DNA of 64,000 nt from Nitrospirillum amazonense (GCF_007828035.1 NZ_VITV01000019.1:1-64000); one strand, 5' to 3'; positions 18,401 to 28,019 are shown, counted from the first letter of the stretch. Notes: a model not told the origin generated them from the sequence alone. Numbers and translations are program-made.

Positions 18401-18645
18401 TGGGCGTGGTGCCTTTGGTGAACGCCTCGGGCGCCGGGTCGGAGATGCGGCAGGCCCTGGGCACCGCCGTCTTCTTCGGCATGCTGGGTGTCACCTTCTT
18501 CGGCCTGCTGTTCACGCCGGTGTTCTACGTCGTCTGCCGTTGGCTGGCGCTATGGGGCCAGCGGCGTTTCGGCAAGCGGGAAGAAACACCACCGCCGCAT
18601 GTGGGGCCGCCGCATGCCGGGTCACCGGGCCATCATACGGCCTGA
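15439..18645 (+). CDS. RND multidrug efflux permease (HAE1, MexF-like)
   Basis: A 1068-residue proton-driven pump. It begins with the family start MKFSHFFIDRPIFACVIS, has two halves of six helices each with large periplasmic loops, and shows the TM4 proton-relay Asp pair in AIGIVVDDAIVVVENVERN. The second half carries GLAAKNAILIVEFAKQ. It exports hydrophobic drugs or solvents with the flanking adaptor and outer-membrane factor. No regulator gene is adjacent; the 252-bp gap before the adaptor gene is the likely control region. Confidence 0.95.
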   Translation: MKFSHFFIDRPIFACVISILITLVGGLAYFALPVAQYPEVAPPTVVVTATYPGASAETVANTVAAPLEQEINGVDDMLYMVSQNTGDGGLSLTITFKLGTDIDKAQVLVQNRVSVAQPHLPDEVNRLGVTTRKNSPNLMMVIHLYSPDDSLDQLYISNYATLQVRDPLARLDGVGDARIRGAGDYSMRVWLDPEKVQARGLTTAEVVQALQGNNVQVASGQLNHPPVPKPSAFEVQVQTLGRLTDPSQFADIVIKSDAQGRVTRVRDVGWVELGAQDYNTYSYVDGQRAAAILIYQRPGSNALKTAASVLSSMETMSHDMPKGMAYKVVYNPTNYIAESVKEVYHTIFEAVVLVVIVVIVFLQSWRAALIPVIAIPISLIGTFAVMAAVGFSLNNLSLFGLVLAIGIVVDDAIVVVENVERNLAQGLSPREAAHRTMDEVGGALVAIALVLTAVFLPTAFLTGIAGEFYRQFGVTIAAATVISMLVSQTLSPALAALLLKPHVQEHAAPRRGFHPVARFFGGFNRGFDWLSDRYGRLTGHLVRLATVVLVVYAGLIVLGGGLISRTPTGFIPAQDQGYFITVIQLPPGSSLARTDAILRHVQDLLSKRPGVAHTVGFAGFDGATFTNAPNAGAVFVATTPFAERGSLTTQGIFSDLQKTIQQVDGALILLIPPPTVPGIGSSGGFKLYIEDRRSRGLQALADATQDMMLAANQTPGLANVFSLYNTRTPQVYADIDRVKADMLGVPPSRIFDTLNVYLGSAFVNDFNLLGRTYRVTAQADGADRTSVRDIAYLRTRSNSGGLVPLGSVATFRDVTGPYRVPRYNLYPAAELQGSPAPGYSTGQAIAAVQQLAQQRLPDGFAIEWTELTFQQIIAGNTAPIAFGLAVVFVYLLLAALYESWMLPLSVILIVPMCLLTAISGVNLRGMDNNILTQIGLVVLVGLAAKNAILIVEFAKQDEEEGMDRFQAAVRAARTRLRPILMTSFAFILGVVPLVNASGAGSEMRQALGTAVFFGMLGVTFFGLLFTPVFYVVCRWLALWGQRRFGKREETPPPHVGPPHAGSPGHHTA

Positions 18646-18665
18646 CGGGGAAGGGGGATCAGTTC

Positions 18666-20138
18666 ATGCGCACCTATCGCACCCTGTTGGCCCTGTCGGT
18701 CTGCCTGCTGCCGCTGGCCGGTTGCATCACCGTGGGGCCGGATTACCAGGCGCCGGCCAGCCCGGCCGCCGCCGGCACCTCCTTCACCCGCGCGGGTGCG
18801 GCGCCCGGCAGTGCGGAGGTGAAGGCGGCCGACATGCTGAAGGCGGAGGAACCGCTGGAGGAATGGTGGCGCCAGTTGGGCGACCCGGTGCTGGACCAGC
18901 TGGTGGCCGACGCCGTCAAGGCCAACCTGGACCTGAAGGCGGCCGACGCCGCCGTCCGCGCCGCCCGGGCGGAAGCGGAGGCGGTGGGCGCCCGCAACCT
19001 GCCCTCCCTGGGCGCCAGCGCCAGCTACAGCCGGGCGCGCGCCGCCGCGGCCACGCAACAAGGCCAGCCCAACGCGCAACTGCCCGACAGCAACGTCACC
19101 ACGGCCGGCGGCAGCCTGTCGTGGGAGATCGACCTGTTCGGCCAGGTGCGGCGCGCCATCGAGGCGGCGGAGGCGGACAGCGCGCGGGCGGAGGCGCTGC
19201 GCCACCAGGTGCTGACCGTCATCATCGCCGACGTGGCCAGCACCTATGTCGACCTGCGCGGCGCCCAGCTGCGCCTGTCCGTCGCGCTGCGCAATGCGGA
19301 GAACCAGCGCGGCACCTTCGACCTGACCCACACCCTCAGCGATGCCGGCCGGGGCACGGACCTGGACATCGCCCGCGCCCAGGCGCAGCTGGAAACCACC
19401 GTGGCCTCCATTCCGCCCCTGCGCGCCACGGTGGCGGCGGATGAGCACATCCTGGCCACCCTGACGGGGCGGGAGCCGGGGGCGCTGCTGAGCCTGCTCG
19501 ACGCGCCGGCCCCCCTGCCCGACCTGCCCGACAGCGTGGCCGTGGGCACGCCCGCCACCCTGCTGGGCCGACGGGCCGACGTGGCGGCGGCGGAACGTGC
19601 CCTGGCCGCGGCCACGGCCCGCATCGGTGTCGCCACCGCCGATCTCTATCCCAAGATCTCCCTCATCGGGTCGGTGGGGGTGCAGGCCCTGCAGCCGGGG
19701 GACCTGGGCGCGCGGGGCGCCTTCACCTACGGCATCGGGCCCAGCATTAGCCTGCCGCTGTTCGACGCCGCCCTCTATGCCCGCATCCGCGAGGCCAACG
19801 CCAACACCGACCAGGCGGCGGCCAATTTCCAGAAGGCGGTGCTGACCGCCTGGCAGGAGGCGGAGACGGCGCTGGCCCGCTATGCCCAGGAAAGGTCGCG
19901 GCGTGCCTCGCTGGACACCGCCGCCATGGCCAGCACCCGGGCCGCCAGCCTGGCGGCGACGCGCTACCGCTACGGTGCCGACAATTTCCTGACCGTGCTG
20001 GATGCCCAGCGCACCCAGCTGGAGGCGGAGGACCAGCTGGCCCAGAGCCGTATCCAGGTGGCGCAGGATCTGGTGGCCACATACCGCGCGCTGGGCGGCG
20101 GCTGGACCATCGCCAAGGACGTCGCGGACGCGCGGTGA
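18666..20138 (+). CDS. RND outer-membrane factor (OprM/NodT family lipoprotein)
   Basis: A 490-residue channel lipoprotein: signal ending PLAGC, then GPDYQAP, typical of NodT-family factors. Two repeated outer-membrane-efflux domains are seen, with ARNLPSLGASASYSRAR and RIGVATADLYPKISLIGSVG as repeat markers. The start is ATG 18666, placed 7 nt after GGAAGGGGGA; the open frame upstream overlaps the permease gene and lacks the signal. It completes the adaptor-permease-channel operon. Confidence 0.93.
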   Translation: MRTYRTLLALSVCLLPLAGCITVGPDYQAPASPAAAGTSFTRAGAAPGSAEVKAADMLKAEEPLEEWWRQLGDPVLDQLVADAVKANLDLKAADAAVRAARAEAEAVGARNLPSLGASASYSRARAAAATQQGQPNAQLPDSNVTTAGGSLSWEIDLFGQVRRAIEAAEADSARAEALRHQVLTVIIADVASTYVDLRGAQLRLSVALRNAENQRGTFDLTHTLSDAGRGTDLDIARAQAQLETTVASIPPLRATVAADEHILATLTGREPGALLSLLDAPAPLPDLPDSVAVGTPATLLGRRADVAAAERALAAATARIGVATADLYPKISLIGSVGVQALQPGDLGARGAFTYGIGPSISLPLFDAALYARIREANANTDQAAANFQKAVLTAWQEAETALARYAQERSRRASLDTAAMASTRAASLAATRYRYGADNFLTVLDAQRTQLEAEDQLAQSRIQVAQDLVATYRALGGGWTIAKDVADAR

Positions 20139-20144
20139 CGGCGT

Positions 20145-20687
20145 TTATCCGGCGGTCGCGAACAGGTCGCCCGTTATTGCCGGGCGGCGGGCGGGGCGGC
20201 GTCCTTCCAGCGTCAGCAGATAGTCCTTGGCCTCCAGGCCGCCGGCGAAGCCGGTCAGAGTGCCGTCCATGCCCACTACCCGGTGGCAGGGTGCGATGAT
20301 GGAGATGGGGTTGCGTCCATTGGCGGCCCCCACCGCCCGCACTGCCGCAGGCTTGCCGATCTGCCGGGCGATGTCGCTGTAGCTGCGCACCTCGCCATAG
20401 GGGATGGTCAGCAGCGCCCGCCACACCTGTTTCTGGAAATCCGTGCCGGCGAAGGACACTGGCACGTCGAACACCGTCAGTTTCCTGGCGAAGTAGGCCC
20501 GCAGCTGTCGTTCGGCCTCAATCAATACCGGATGGTCGGGCGCCGGAACCAGCGGACCCAGCCGCACCCGGCCCGGCCTGTCATTCTCCCAGAGGATGGC
20601 TGCCAGACCCTCATTGCCGGCCACCAGGGTCAGCCGCCCGATGGGGGAGGGCAGGTATCTGAACGCAAACGTGGCAGTGCCGGTCAT
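20145..20687 (-). CDS. ogt: Methylated-DNA--protein-cysteine methyltransferase
   Basis: A 180-residue suicide repair protein with the active-site motif PCHRVVG (Cys about 134), IPYGEVRSYSDIARQIG and AVRAVGAANGRNPISII. It takes the methyl group from O6-methylguanine. It is convergent with the efflux operon with only 6 bp between stops. The start at 20687 (MTGTATFAFRYLPSPIG) is preferred; an in-frame ATG at 20747 would add 20 atypical residues. Confidence 0.93.
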   Translation of the reverse strand: MTGTATFAFRYLPSPIGRLTLVAGNEGLAAILWENDRPGRVRLGPLVPAPDHPVLIEAERQLRAYFARKLTVFDVPVSFAGTDFQKQVWRALLTIPYGEVRSYSDIARQIGKPAAVRAVGAANGRNPISIIAPCHRVVGMDGTLTGFAGGLEAKDYLLTLEGRRPARRPAITGDLFATAG

Positions 20688-20897
20688 GGCGGCAAGCTCC
20701 TCATCCGGGAAGGGCACAGGGTGGCAAAACGATGAGGTCAGGGGCAAGGGCGGTCATCACAGGCCCCGGGCCTTTGCCTTTCCCGACTTGAGGGCCCGGT
20801 CTGGGGAAAGGTATCGTTATATCCATTTAAATATAGCGCATTAAAGCCCCGCGTTTCAGGTAGCGGACATGGAATACCTTTGGTTGGGTAATAAACT

Positions 20898-20912
20898 TTG
20901 CGCATGACGCAA
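20898..20912. promoter_or_regulatory. Inverted repeat in the fdn upstream region
   Basis: TTGCG-CATGA-CGCAA lies in an AT-rich 420-bp intergenic stretch between ogt and fdnG. Its factor is unknown; the shape recalls FNR/CRP-type sites but the half-site TTGCG is not the FNR half-site TTGAT. Confidence 0.35.
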
Positions 20913-20934
20913 CCACTTTTCTGAATTTAGTTAA

Positions 20935-20949
20935 TGAGAACGGTTATCA
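20935..20949. promoter_or_regulatory. Fur-like box upstream of fdnG
   Basis: TGAGAACGGTTATCA matches the 15-bp Fur core TGATAATGATTATCA at 12 of 15 positions. It lies 46 bp before the candidate -35 of the fdn operon, so it is not in the classical repression position. Assignment is by resemblance only. Confidence 0.35.
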
Positions 20950-20995
20950 ATAGGGTCGTCTTCATTCGCTGCCCGAGAAATTCACCGCCAATAAC

Positions 20996-21023
20996 TTGAC
21001 GGGCTGCGGCCGCGTCTTATGAT
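20996..21023 (+). promoter_or_regulatory. Candidate sigma70-type promoter of the fdn operon
   Basis: TTGACG, a 16-bp spacer and TATGAT, 88 bp before the fdnG start. Both boxes match the consensus at five of six positions. The remaining leader to 21111 holds no gene. Confidence 0.6.
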
Positions 21024-21111
21024 GCGTGTATCCGTCTGCCGGCGTCTGCTTGCCCTTCCCGGGCGGCTTCGGCGTTTTGGCAGGGCCGATTTTCACGGGA
21101 GCGTGTGAGAC

Positions 21112-24100
21112 ATGGATCTCAGTCGTCGCGGCTTTATCAAGCTGACCGGCGCGGGACTGGCGGTCTCCAGCATGGGCGCGCTGGGCTTCGGCTCTGCGGG
21201 CACCGCGCTGGCGGCTTCGGTCCGGCCGTTCAAGCTGACCGCCGCCACCGAAACCCGCAACACCTGCACCTATTGCTCGGTGGCCTGCGGCATCCTCATC
21301 TACAGCCAGGGCGATCGCGCGAAGAACGTGAAGTCCTCGGTCATCCATATCGAGGGTGATCCGGACCATCCCGTCAACCGCGGCACGCTGTGCCCCAAGG
21401 GCGCCGGCCTGCTGGACATCGTGCGCGCGCCGGGCCGCCTGACCGTTCCGAAGTACCGTGCCGCCGGTGCCACGGAGTGGAAGGAAGTCTCCTGGGACTT
21501 CGCGCTCGACCGCATCGCTACGCTGATGAAGCAGGACCGCGACGCCAACTTCATCGCCAAGAACGGCGCCGGCACCACGGTGAACCGCTGGAACACCACG
21601 GGCATGCTGGCGGCCTCGGCGGCCTCGAACGAGGCGGCCTATGTGACGTTCAAGTGGGCCCGCGCGTTGGGCATGGTGACGTTCGACAACCAGGCGCGTG
21701 TCTGACACGGACCGACGGTGGCCAGTTTGGCCCCAACATTCGGTCGCGGTGCGATGACCAACACCTGGCAGGACATCAAGAACGCCAACGTCGTCATCGT
21801 CATGGGCGGCAATGCCGCCGAAGCGCACCCCTGCGGATTCAAATGGGTGGTCGAGGCCAAGATCGAGAACAAGGCCAAGCTCATCGTTGTCGATCCGCGT
21901 TTCACCCGCACGGCCTCCGTGGCGGATGTCTATGCCCCCATCCGGCCGGGCACCGACATCGCTTTCCTCAGCGGCCTCATGCGCTATTTGCTGACGAACG
22001 ATGCCATCCAGCACGAGTATGTGCGGGCGTACACCAACGCCAGCCTGATCGTGAAGGACGGCTTCGCCTTCGAGGACGGCCTGTTCAGCGGCTATAACGA
22101 GGAAAAGCGCAGCTACGACAAGTCCAGCTGGGATTATGAGCTGGATGAGCAAGGCTACGCCAAGTCCGACGACACCTGGCAGAACCCGCGCTGCGTCATC
22201 AACCTGCTGAAAAGCCACGTCGATCGGTATACGCCGGAGATGGTGTCCCGCATCTGCGGCACGCCCCAGGACAAGTACCTGGAGATCTGCAAGCTGATCG
22301 CCACCACCTCGGCACCGGACAAGGCCCTGACCAGCCTGTTCGCGCTGGGCTGGACGCAGCATTCGGTGGGCGCGCAGAACATTCGCGCCATGGCCATGGT
22401 ACAGCTGCTGCTGGGCAACATCGGTGTCGCCGGCGGCGGCATGAACGCCCTGCGCGGTCATTCCAACATCCAGGGACTGACCGACATTGGCCTGCTCTCG
22501 GCATCGCTGCCGGGCTACATGAACATGCCGAAGGACAGTGAAGTCACCTTCGACAAGTACATGGAGACCAAGCTGTTCAAGCCCCTGCGCCCGGGGCAGA
22601 CCAGTTACTGGCAGAACTACCGCAAGTTCTTCGTCAGCTTCCAGAAGGCCATGTTCGGTAGCGCCGCCACGGCCGAGAACAATTGGGCCTACGACTACTT
22701 GCCCAAGCTGGACGTGGATGGCTACGACATCCTGCGCGCGTTCGAGATGATGAACAACAAGCAGATGAACGGCTACATCTGCCAGGGCTTCAACCCCATG
22801 CAGGCCTTCCCCGACCGGGGCAAGATCCGCCGGGGCCTGTCGAACCTGAAGTACCTTGTCGTCATGGACCCGCTGGATACCGAGACGGCCAATTTCTGGC
22901 AGGACTACGGTCCGCAGAATCCGTCCAAGCCGACGGAGATCCAGACCGAAGTATTCCAGCTGCCCACCACCTGCTTCGCGGAGGAGAACGGCACGCTGGT
23001 CAACTCCGCCCGCTGGCTGCAGTGGCACTGGAAGGCGGCCGACGCCCCCGGCCTGGCCAAGACCGACCTGTGGATCATCGCCGGCCTCTACAACCGCATG
23101 AAGGCGATGTACGCCAAGGACGGCGGGGCCTTCCCGGATGCGCTGCTGAACCTCACCTGGACCTACGCCGACCCGCACGAGCCGGAGCCGGAGGAAGTCG
23201 CCAAGGAGATGAACGGCCGCGCGCTGGCGGACGTCAACGACCCGGCCACGGGTGCCCCGCTGTTGAAGGCGGGGCAGCAGCTGGACGCCTTCGCCCAGCT
23301 GCGCGACGACGGCACCACCATGTCGGGCTGCTGGATCTTCGCCGGCAGCTTCACCGACAAGGGCAACATGACGGCCCGCCGTGACGCGACGGACCCGCGT
23401 GAGGCGGGCATCGCCCCCAACTGGGCCTGGGCGTGGCCGGCCAACCGGCGCATCCTGTACAACCGCGCCAGCGCCAACCCGGAGGGCAAGGCCTGGAACC
23501 CGGCTAAGCCCGTCATCGAGTGGAACGGGTCCAAGTGGGTGGGCGTGGACGTGCCCGACTACGGCCCGACGGTGAAGCCGTCGGACAGCGTGGGCCCCTT
23601 CATCATGAACCAGGAGGGGCAGGCGCGCCTGTTCGCCCGCGGCCTGATGAACGAGGGTCCGTTCCCCGAGCATTACGAGCCGTTCGAAAGCCCGTCGGAA
23701 AACGTGCTGCACCCCAAGGTGAAGAACAACCCGGCCGCCCGCGTGTTCGCCAGCGACAAGGAACACATGGGCGCGTCGGCCGACTTCCCCTACGTCGGCA
23801 CCACCTACCGCCTGACCGAGCACTTCCACTATTGGACCAAGCATTCGCTGATCAACGCCATCCTCCAGCCGGAGGAATTCGTGGAGATCGGCGAGGCTCT
23901 GGCCAAGGAGAAGGGCATCGAGCAGGGCGGCTGGGTCAAGGTGTCGTCCAAGCGCGGCCAGGTGATCTGCAAGGCCTTCGTGACCAAGCGCATCAAGCCG
24001 CTGATGGTGGACGGCAAGCCGACCCACGTCATCGGCTGCCCCATCCACTGGGGCTTCACCGGCGTGGCCCGCAAGGGCTACGGCGCCAACACGCTGACGC

Positions 24101-24255
24101 CGTTCGTGGGGGACGCCAACACCAACACGCCGGAGTTCAAGGCCTTCCTGCTCAACATCGAGAAGACCAGCGCGCCCCCCGCGGTGGACGTGGCCCAGGG
24201 GCCGCGTGACGCCCAAGGGGTGCCGAAGTCGCTCACCAAGGTGGGGAGCCTGTGA
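21112..24255 (+). CDS. fdnG: Formate dehydrogenase-N/O alpha subunit, selenocysteine-containing (UGA at codon 198)
   Basis: A 1047-residue Mo/W-bis-MGD formate dehydrogenase. It opens with a twin-arginine signal (SRRGFIK), so the folded enzyme is exported. [10 protein letters not shown] with a later CPKGAG gives the N-terminal [4Fe-4S] cluster. The frame meets TGA at 21703-21705 and continues in the same frame without a break: ARV-(UGA)[15 protein letters not shown] is the E. coli FdnG/FdoG active-site context, so UGA encodes Sec198. It oxidises formate to CO2 in the periplasm and passes electrons to fdnH/fdnI. A caller that stops at UGA would split it at 21705 and 21718. Its stop overlaps fdnH as TGATG. 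Confidence 0.96.
21703..21745 (+). promoter_or_regulatory. SECIS element of fdnG
   Basis: Directly after the UGA, a small stem-loop can form with GGCC (21720-21723), loop AGTTT and GGCC (21729-21732). The loop has the G-U needed for SelB binding, and the upper stem starts 15 nt after the UGA, as in E. coli fdhF and fdnG. The bases also code for the conserved [10 protein letters not shown] stretch. Confidence 0.8.
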
Positions 24256-25178
24256 TGGCCGACCTGCAATCCCAAGACTACATCCGCCGGTCGGCCACCA
24301 ACCTGACGCCGCCCTCGGCGCGCCACCATGAGCTTGAGGTGGCGAAGCTGATCGACGTCAGCCGCTGCATCGGCTGCAAGGCCTGCCAGTCCGCCTGCAT
24401 GGAATGGAACAACCTGCGGCCGGAGATGGAGGAGTTCCAGGGCGCGTACGAGAACCCGCACGACCTCAACCCCGGCACATGGACCCTGATGCGGTTCGCC
24501 GAGTACGAGGACGAGCAGGGGAACCTGGAATGGCTGATCCGCAAGGACGGCTGCATGCACTGCGAGGATCCGGGCTGCCTCAAGGCCTGCCCGGCCCCGG
24601 GCGCCATCGTCCAGTACGCCAACGGCATCGTCGACTTCATCAGCGAGAACTGCATCGGCTGCGGCTATTGCGTGAAGGGCTGCCCCTTCAACATCCCGCG
24701 CATCAGCGCCCAGGACCACAAGTCGTACAAGTGCACCCTGTGTTCCGACCGCGTGGGCGTGGGGCTGGAGCCGGCCTGCGTGAAGACCTGCCCGACCGGC
24801 GCCATCATGTTCGGCTCCAAGGACGACATGAAGGACTGGGCGGGCGAGCGCATCGCCGAGCTGAAGGAACGCGGCTTCCAGAACGCCGGCCTCTATGACC
24901 CGCCGGAGGTGGGCGGCACGCACGTCATGTACGTGCTGCACCACGCCGACAAGCCCTCGCTCTACTCCGGCTTGCCGGACAAGCCCCACATCAGCGCGCT
25001 GGTGGGGGCGTGGAAGGGCTTCCTGAAGCCGGTGGCCCTGGCGGGCCTGGCCTTCGCCGCCGTGGGCGCCTTCGTACATTCCATCGTCGCCGGCCCCAAT
25101 GAGACGACGGAGGAGGATGAAGCCCACGCCCGGCTGGAGATGGAGAAGGCCAAACGGGAAGGGAGTGCGAAGTCATGA
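24255..25178 (+). CDS. fdnH: Formate dehydrogenase-N/O iron-sulfur subunit
   Basis: A 307-residue beta subunit with four [4Fe-4S] motifs ([55 protein letters not shown]) and one C-terminal membrane helix ([20 protein letters not shown]) anchoring it to the inner membrane. It carries electrons from the alpha subunit to the cytochrome. ATG 24255 shares a base with the fdnG stop, supporting this start over GTG 24252. Confidence 0.95.
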   Translation: MADLQSQDYIRRSATNLTPPSARHHELEVAKLIDVSRCIGCKACQSACMEWNNLRPEMEEFQGAYENPHDLNPGTWTLMRFAEYEDEQGNLEWLIRKDGCMHCEDPGCLKACPAPGAIVQYANGIVDFISENCIGCGYCVKGCPFNIPRISAQDHKSYKCTLCSDRVGVGLEPACVKTCPTGAIMFGSKDDMKDWAGERIAELKERGFQNAGLYDPPEVGGTHVMYVLHHADKPSLYSGLPDKPHISALVGAWKGFLKPVALAGLAFAAVGAFVHSIVAGPNETTEEDEAHARLEMEKAKREGSAKS

Positions 25179-25849
25179 GCTATCCCAAGGGAACCATCGT
25201 CCGCAATTCCACCCTGACCCGGGTGAACCACTGGATCACCGGCCTCTGCTTCGTGCTGCTGACCCTGTCGGGCCTGGCCATGTTCCATCCCGTGTTCTTC
25301 TGGCTGTCGAACCTGTTCGGCAGCGGACAATGGATGCGGGCGCTGCATCCCTGGCTGGGCGTGTGCCTGATCGTCAGCTTCCTGGGCCTGTTCATCCAGT
25401 TCTGGCGGGACAACCTGTGGAACCGCGACGACGTGGAATGGGCCAAGTCGCTGGACAAGGTGCTGGACAACCGGGAGGAGGAGGTGCCGCCCGTCGGCCG
25501 CTTCAACGCCGGCCAGAAGGCGGTGTTCTGGGGCATGGCCCTGATCATCCCGGTGCTGTTCGTCACCGGCATCCTGATCTGGGAGGTTTATTTCGGGGGC
25601 GCCACCTCCATCGAGACGCAGCGGGTCGCCGTGCTGATCCACAGCATGGCCGCCATCGGCGCCATCCTGATCTGGATCACGCATGTCTATGCCGCGCTGT
25701 GGGTGAAGGGCTCCATGCGGGCCATGCTGCACGGCTGGGTCACCCCCGGCTGGGCCCATCGGCATCACCGCAAATGGTTCCGCAGCCTGGTCGCCAGCGG
25801 CTCCCCCGGGCCGACGCCGGACAGCACGGCCAAATTCCGCGAGCACTGA
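25175..25849 (+). CDS. fdnI: Formate dehydrogenase-N/O cytochrome b556 subunit
   Basis: A 224-residue four-helix cytochrome b. [20 protein letters not shown], then [25 protein letters not shown] and [21 protein letters not shown] carry the heme b His ligands. It passes electrons to the quinone pool. The start overlaps the fdnH stop (ATGA), so the three subunits are translationally coupled. Confidence 0.95.
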   Translation: MSYPKGTIVRNSTLTRVNHWITGLCFVLLTLSGLAMFHPVFFWLSNLFGSGQWMRALHPWLGVCLIVSFLGLFIQFWRDNLWNRDDVEWAKSLDKVLDNREEEVPPVGRFNAGQKAVFWGMALIIPVLFVTGILIWEVYFGGATSIETQRVAVLIHSMAAIGAILIWITHVYAALWVKGSMRAMLHGWVTPGWAHRHHRKWFRSLVASGSPGPTPDSTAKFREH

Positions 25850-25956
25850 GCGGCCTCAGGGCCTATGTATCAGGGGCGTGGTCCGTCGCCGGGCCGCGCC
25901 CCCATTCTTTCATGCTATGAGGGGTGGCGGAGCAGCCGCCCCAGGAGAGTCCGGTC

Positions 25957-26883
25957 ATGAGACAGGGTGAAGTGGCGCCCAAGGCGCCGTGGATCGGCAA
26001 CCCCCAGGGTGGGGTGACGGCGCCGGCCCCCATTATCCTGCCCGATCCGTCCACCCGCTTCGCCCGCACCTCCGGGCGGCTGGGCGTGCTGGCGGTCGAC
26101 CATCCCATGGCCCAGTGGCTGGAGTTCCTGTGCGAGCTGTCGCAGGCCCAGCATGATGCGGCCGACATGATCGATGTGACCGCCCCGGACGCCGACGACG
26201 TGTCCACGGCCACCGACGCCGGTATGCCGCCCCTGGCCGCCGATGGCCATGAGCGCGACATCGTCTGGCGCGAGGCGCTGACTCTGATCCTGCGCCATTT
26301 CGACCGCCTGCCGGAGGTGCCGGACCTGGTGGCGTCCGTCATCGACAGCCTGAACGACATCGATGGCGACACGCTGGAATACCTGGCCAACGATTTCCTC
26401 AGCGGCAACGTCGCGCCTGAGGATGCCGGCCGCGCCGTCTTCATCGCGGCGGCCCTGCAGGTCTATTTCACCAAGCTGGCCGCCACCTTGGACGAGTCCC
26501 AGGTGCATCTGCTGCCGGAGCGCGGCCTGTGCCCCTGCTGCGGCTCCACCCCGGTGGCGGGCGTCATCACCGCTTCCGGCTCCACGCCCGGCGTGCGCTA
26601 TCTCTATTGCTCCCTCTGCTCCACCGCTTGGAACCATGTACGGGCGGTGTGCATCACCTGCGGCCAGTCGGCCCACCTGTCGCTGAAAAGCGTGGAGGGG
26701 GAGAACGGTGCGGTTCAGGTGGAAACCTGCGACGACTGCCACACCTACGCGAAGATGCTGTACGTCGCCAAGGACCCCAAGCTGGACCCCTATGCCGACG
26801 ATTTGGCCAGCCTGGGCCTGGACCTGATGGTGGCCGAGGTCGGCTGGCTGCGCCACGCGCCCAATCCGCTGCTGCTGGCGTAG
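25957..26883 (+). CDS. fdhE: Formate dehydrogenase accessory protein FdhE
   Basis: A 308-residue cytosolic maturation factor. It has the four CxxC-type pairs of FdhE (CPCCG, CSLCS, CITCG, CDDCH), which bind iron or zinc and act on the TAT-targeted alpha subunit before export. The start at 25957 follows AGGAG; a GTG 33 bp upstream is in frame but less likely. It sits 107 bp after fdnI, so probably in the same transcript. FdhD, also needed for maturation, is not in the window. Confidence 0.93.
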   Translation: MRQGEVAPKAPWIGNPQGGVTAPAPIILPDPSTRFARTSGRLGVLAVDHPMAQWLEFLCELSQAQHDAADMIDVTAPDADDVSTATDAGMPPLAADGHERDIVWREALTLILRHFDRLPEVPDLVASVIDSLNDIDGDTLEYLANDFLSGNVAPEDAGRAVFIAAALQVYFTKLAATLDESQVHLLPERGLCPCCGSTPVAGVITASGSTPGVRYLYCSLCSTAWNHVRAVCITCGQSAHLSLKSVEGENGAVQVETCDDCHTYAKMLYVAKDPKLDPYADDLASLGLDLMVAEVGWLRHAPNPLLLA

Positions 26884-26890
26884 GGAGAGA

Positions 26891-26917
26891 CGGCCCCGGT
26901 TGATGAGATCGGGGCCG
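26891..26917. terminator. Hairpin between fdhE and a convergent gene
   Basis: CGGCCCCG and CGGGGCCG form a perfect 8-bp stem with an 11-nt loop in the 40-bp gap. No T run follows, so it is a weak or rho-assisted terminator for either strand. Confidence 0.5.
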
Positions 26918-26923
26918 GTTCCC

Positions 26924-27922
26924 TCAGACCGTCACCACCAGCTTGCCGAACTGCTGGTTCGATTCCAGGTGGCGGTGGGCCGCCACGATGTCGTCGAAGC
27001 CGAAGCTGCGGTCGATGATGGGCTTCAGCGCGCCGGACTCCAGGCCATTGAGTACGAAGGCCTTCGCCGCCGCCAGCCGCGCGGGGTCGGTGGTGATCTC
27101 GTGGATCAGATATCCCCGCAGCGTCAGGCTCTTGCCCAGCACGGTGAACAGGGGGAAGGGCGTCGGCTCGGGGCTCAGGGCGCCGTACTCGATCAGGACG
27201 CCGCCCCGGGCCATGGCGGCGGTCAAAGGCGTGAAGATGGGGCCGCCGATGGGGTCGAACACCACGCGCACGCCCTCGGGCCCCGCGATCTCCGCCAGCC
27301 GCGCCTCCAAATCCTCCTCCGCCGATGCGACGACATGGGCGGCCCCGGCCTCCAGCAGGGCCTGGCGCTTGGCATGCGTGCGGGTGAAAGCGATGGGGGT
27401 GGCACCCACCATGCGGGCGATCTGGATGGCGGCCAGGCCCACGCTGCTGCTGGCCGCCGTGATGACGACGACATCGCCGGCCGCCAGCTTGGCCAAGTCG
27501 ATCAGGGCGCCGTAGGCGGTGACGTACTGCATCCAGGTGGCGGCGGCCTCTTCCCAGCTGAGGGTGGCCGGGTGCTTCACCACCAGGTGCTGCGGGAAGT
27601 TCGCCAGTTCGGCATAAGCAGGCCATTCGATCTGCGAGGGCGGCGGCACCACGCTGACGGCATCGCCAACCTTGAGGCCTTCCACACCGGCGCCCAGGGC
27701 CGCCACCTCGCCGGCCGCCTCGAAGCCCAGGCCGCTGGGCCAGCTTTCCGGCGTCTCGATATAAGCGCCGGTGCGCAGCATGGACTCCGCCCGGTTCAGG
27801 CCCAGCGCCTTGACGCGGATCTGCACCTGCCCGACGCCGGGCGGCGGCACATCGGCCTCCTCGATACGCAGGACCTCGGGGCCGCCATGCTCATGAAAGC
27901 GGATAACGCGTGCCATGGTCAT
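26924..27922 (-). CDS. Zinc-independent MDR oxidoreductase (quinone reductase-like)
   Basis: A 332-residue medium-chain reductase: VIRFHEHGGPEVLRIEEADV, LNRAESMLRTGAYIE, GLGFEAAGEVAALGAGVEG and a Rossmann motif ITAASSSVGLAAIQIARMVG. The Ser-rich glycine motif is typical of the crotonyl-CoA/quinone-reductase-like branch. Substrate unknown. It lies divergent from a LysR gene, which probably controls it. This pair interrupts the selenium/formate block and has no visible role in it. Confidence 0.88.
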   Translation of the reverse strand: MTMARVIRFHEHGGPEVLRIEEADVPPPGVGQVQIRVKALGLNRAESMLRTGAYIETPESWPSGLGFEAAGEVAALGAGVEGLKVGDAVSVVPPPSQIEWPAYAELANFPQHLVVKHPATLSWEEAAATWMQYVTAYGALIDLAKLAAGDVVVITAASSSVGLAAIQIARMVGATPIAFTRTHAKRQALLEAGAAHVVASAEEDLEARLAEIAGPEGVRVVFDPIGGPIFTPLTAAMARGGVLIEYGALSPEPTPFPLFTVLGKSLTLRGYLIHEITTDPARLAAAKAFVLNGLESGALKPIIDRSFGFDDIVAAHRHLESNQQFGKLVVTV

Positions 27923-28019
27923 TCACTCCAAATCAATTGACAGGAATGAACATGAGCGTGACCGTCAGGCGGGATAAATGGGCTAGGATGCAGAACACTA
28001 CGAACCAATGGTTTTCAAT

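Noticed and set aside
21112-21705. Separate short molybdopterin protein ending at TGA
   Set aside because: The frame continues past the TGA with perfect family similarity, and Sec genes are present; it is the first part of fdnG, not a pseudogene.
20962-24216. 1084-residue open frame on the minus strand
   Set aside because: It is the mirror frame of fdnG; its product is rich in His, Arg, Gly and Val with no domain, as expected from antisense of GC-rich codons.
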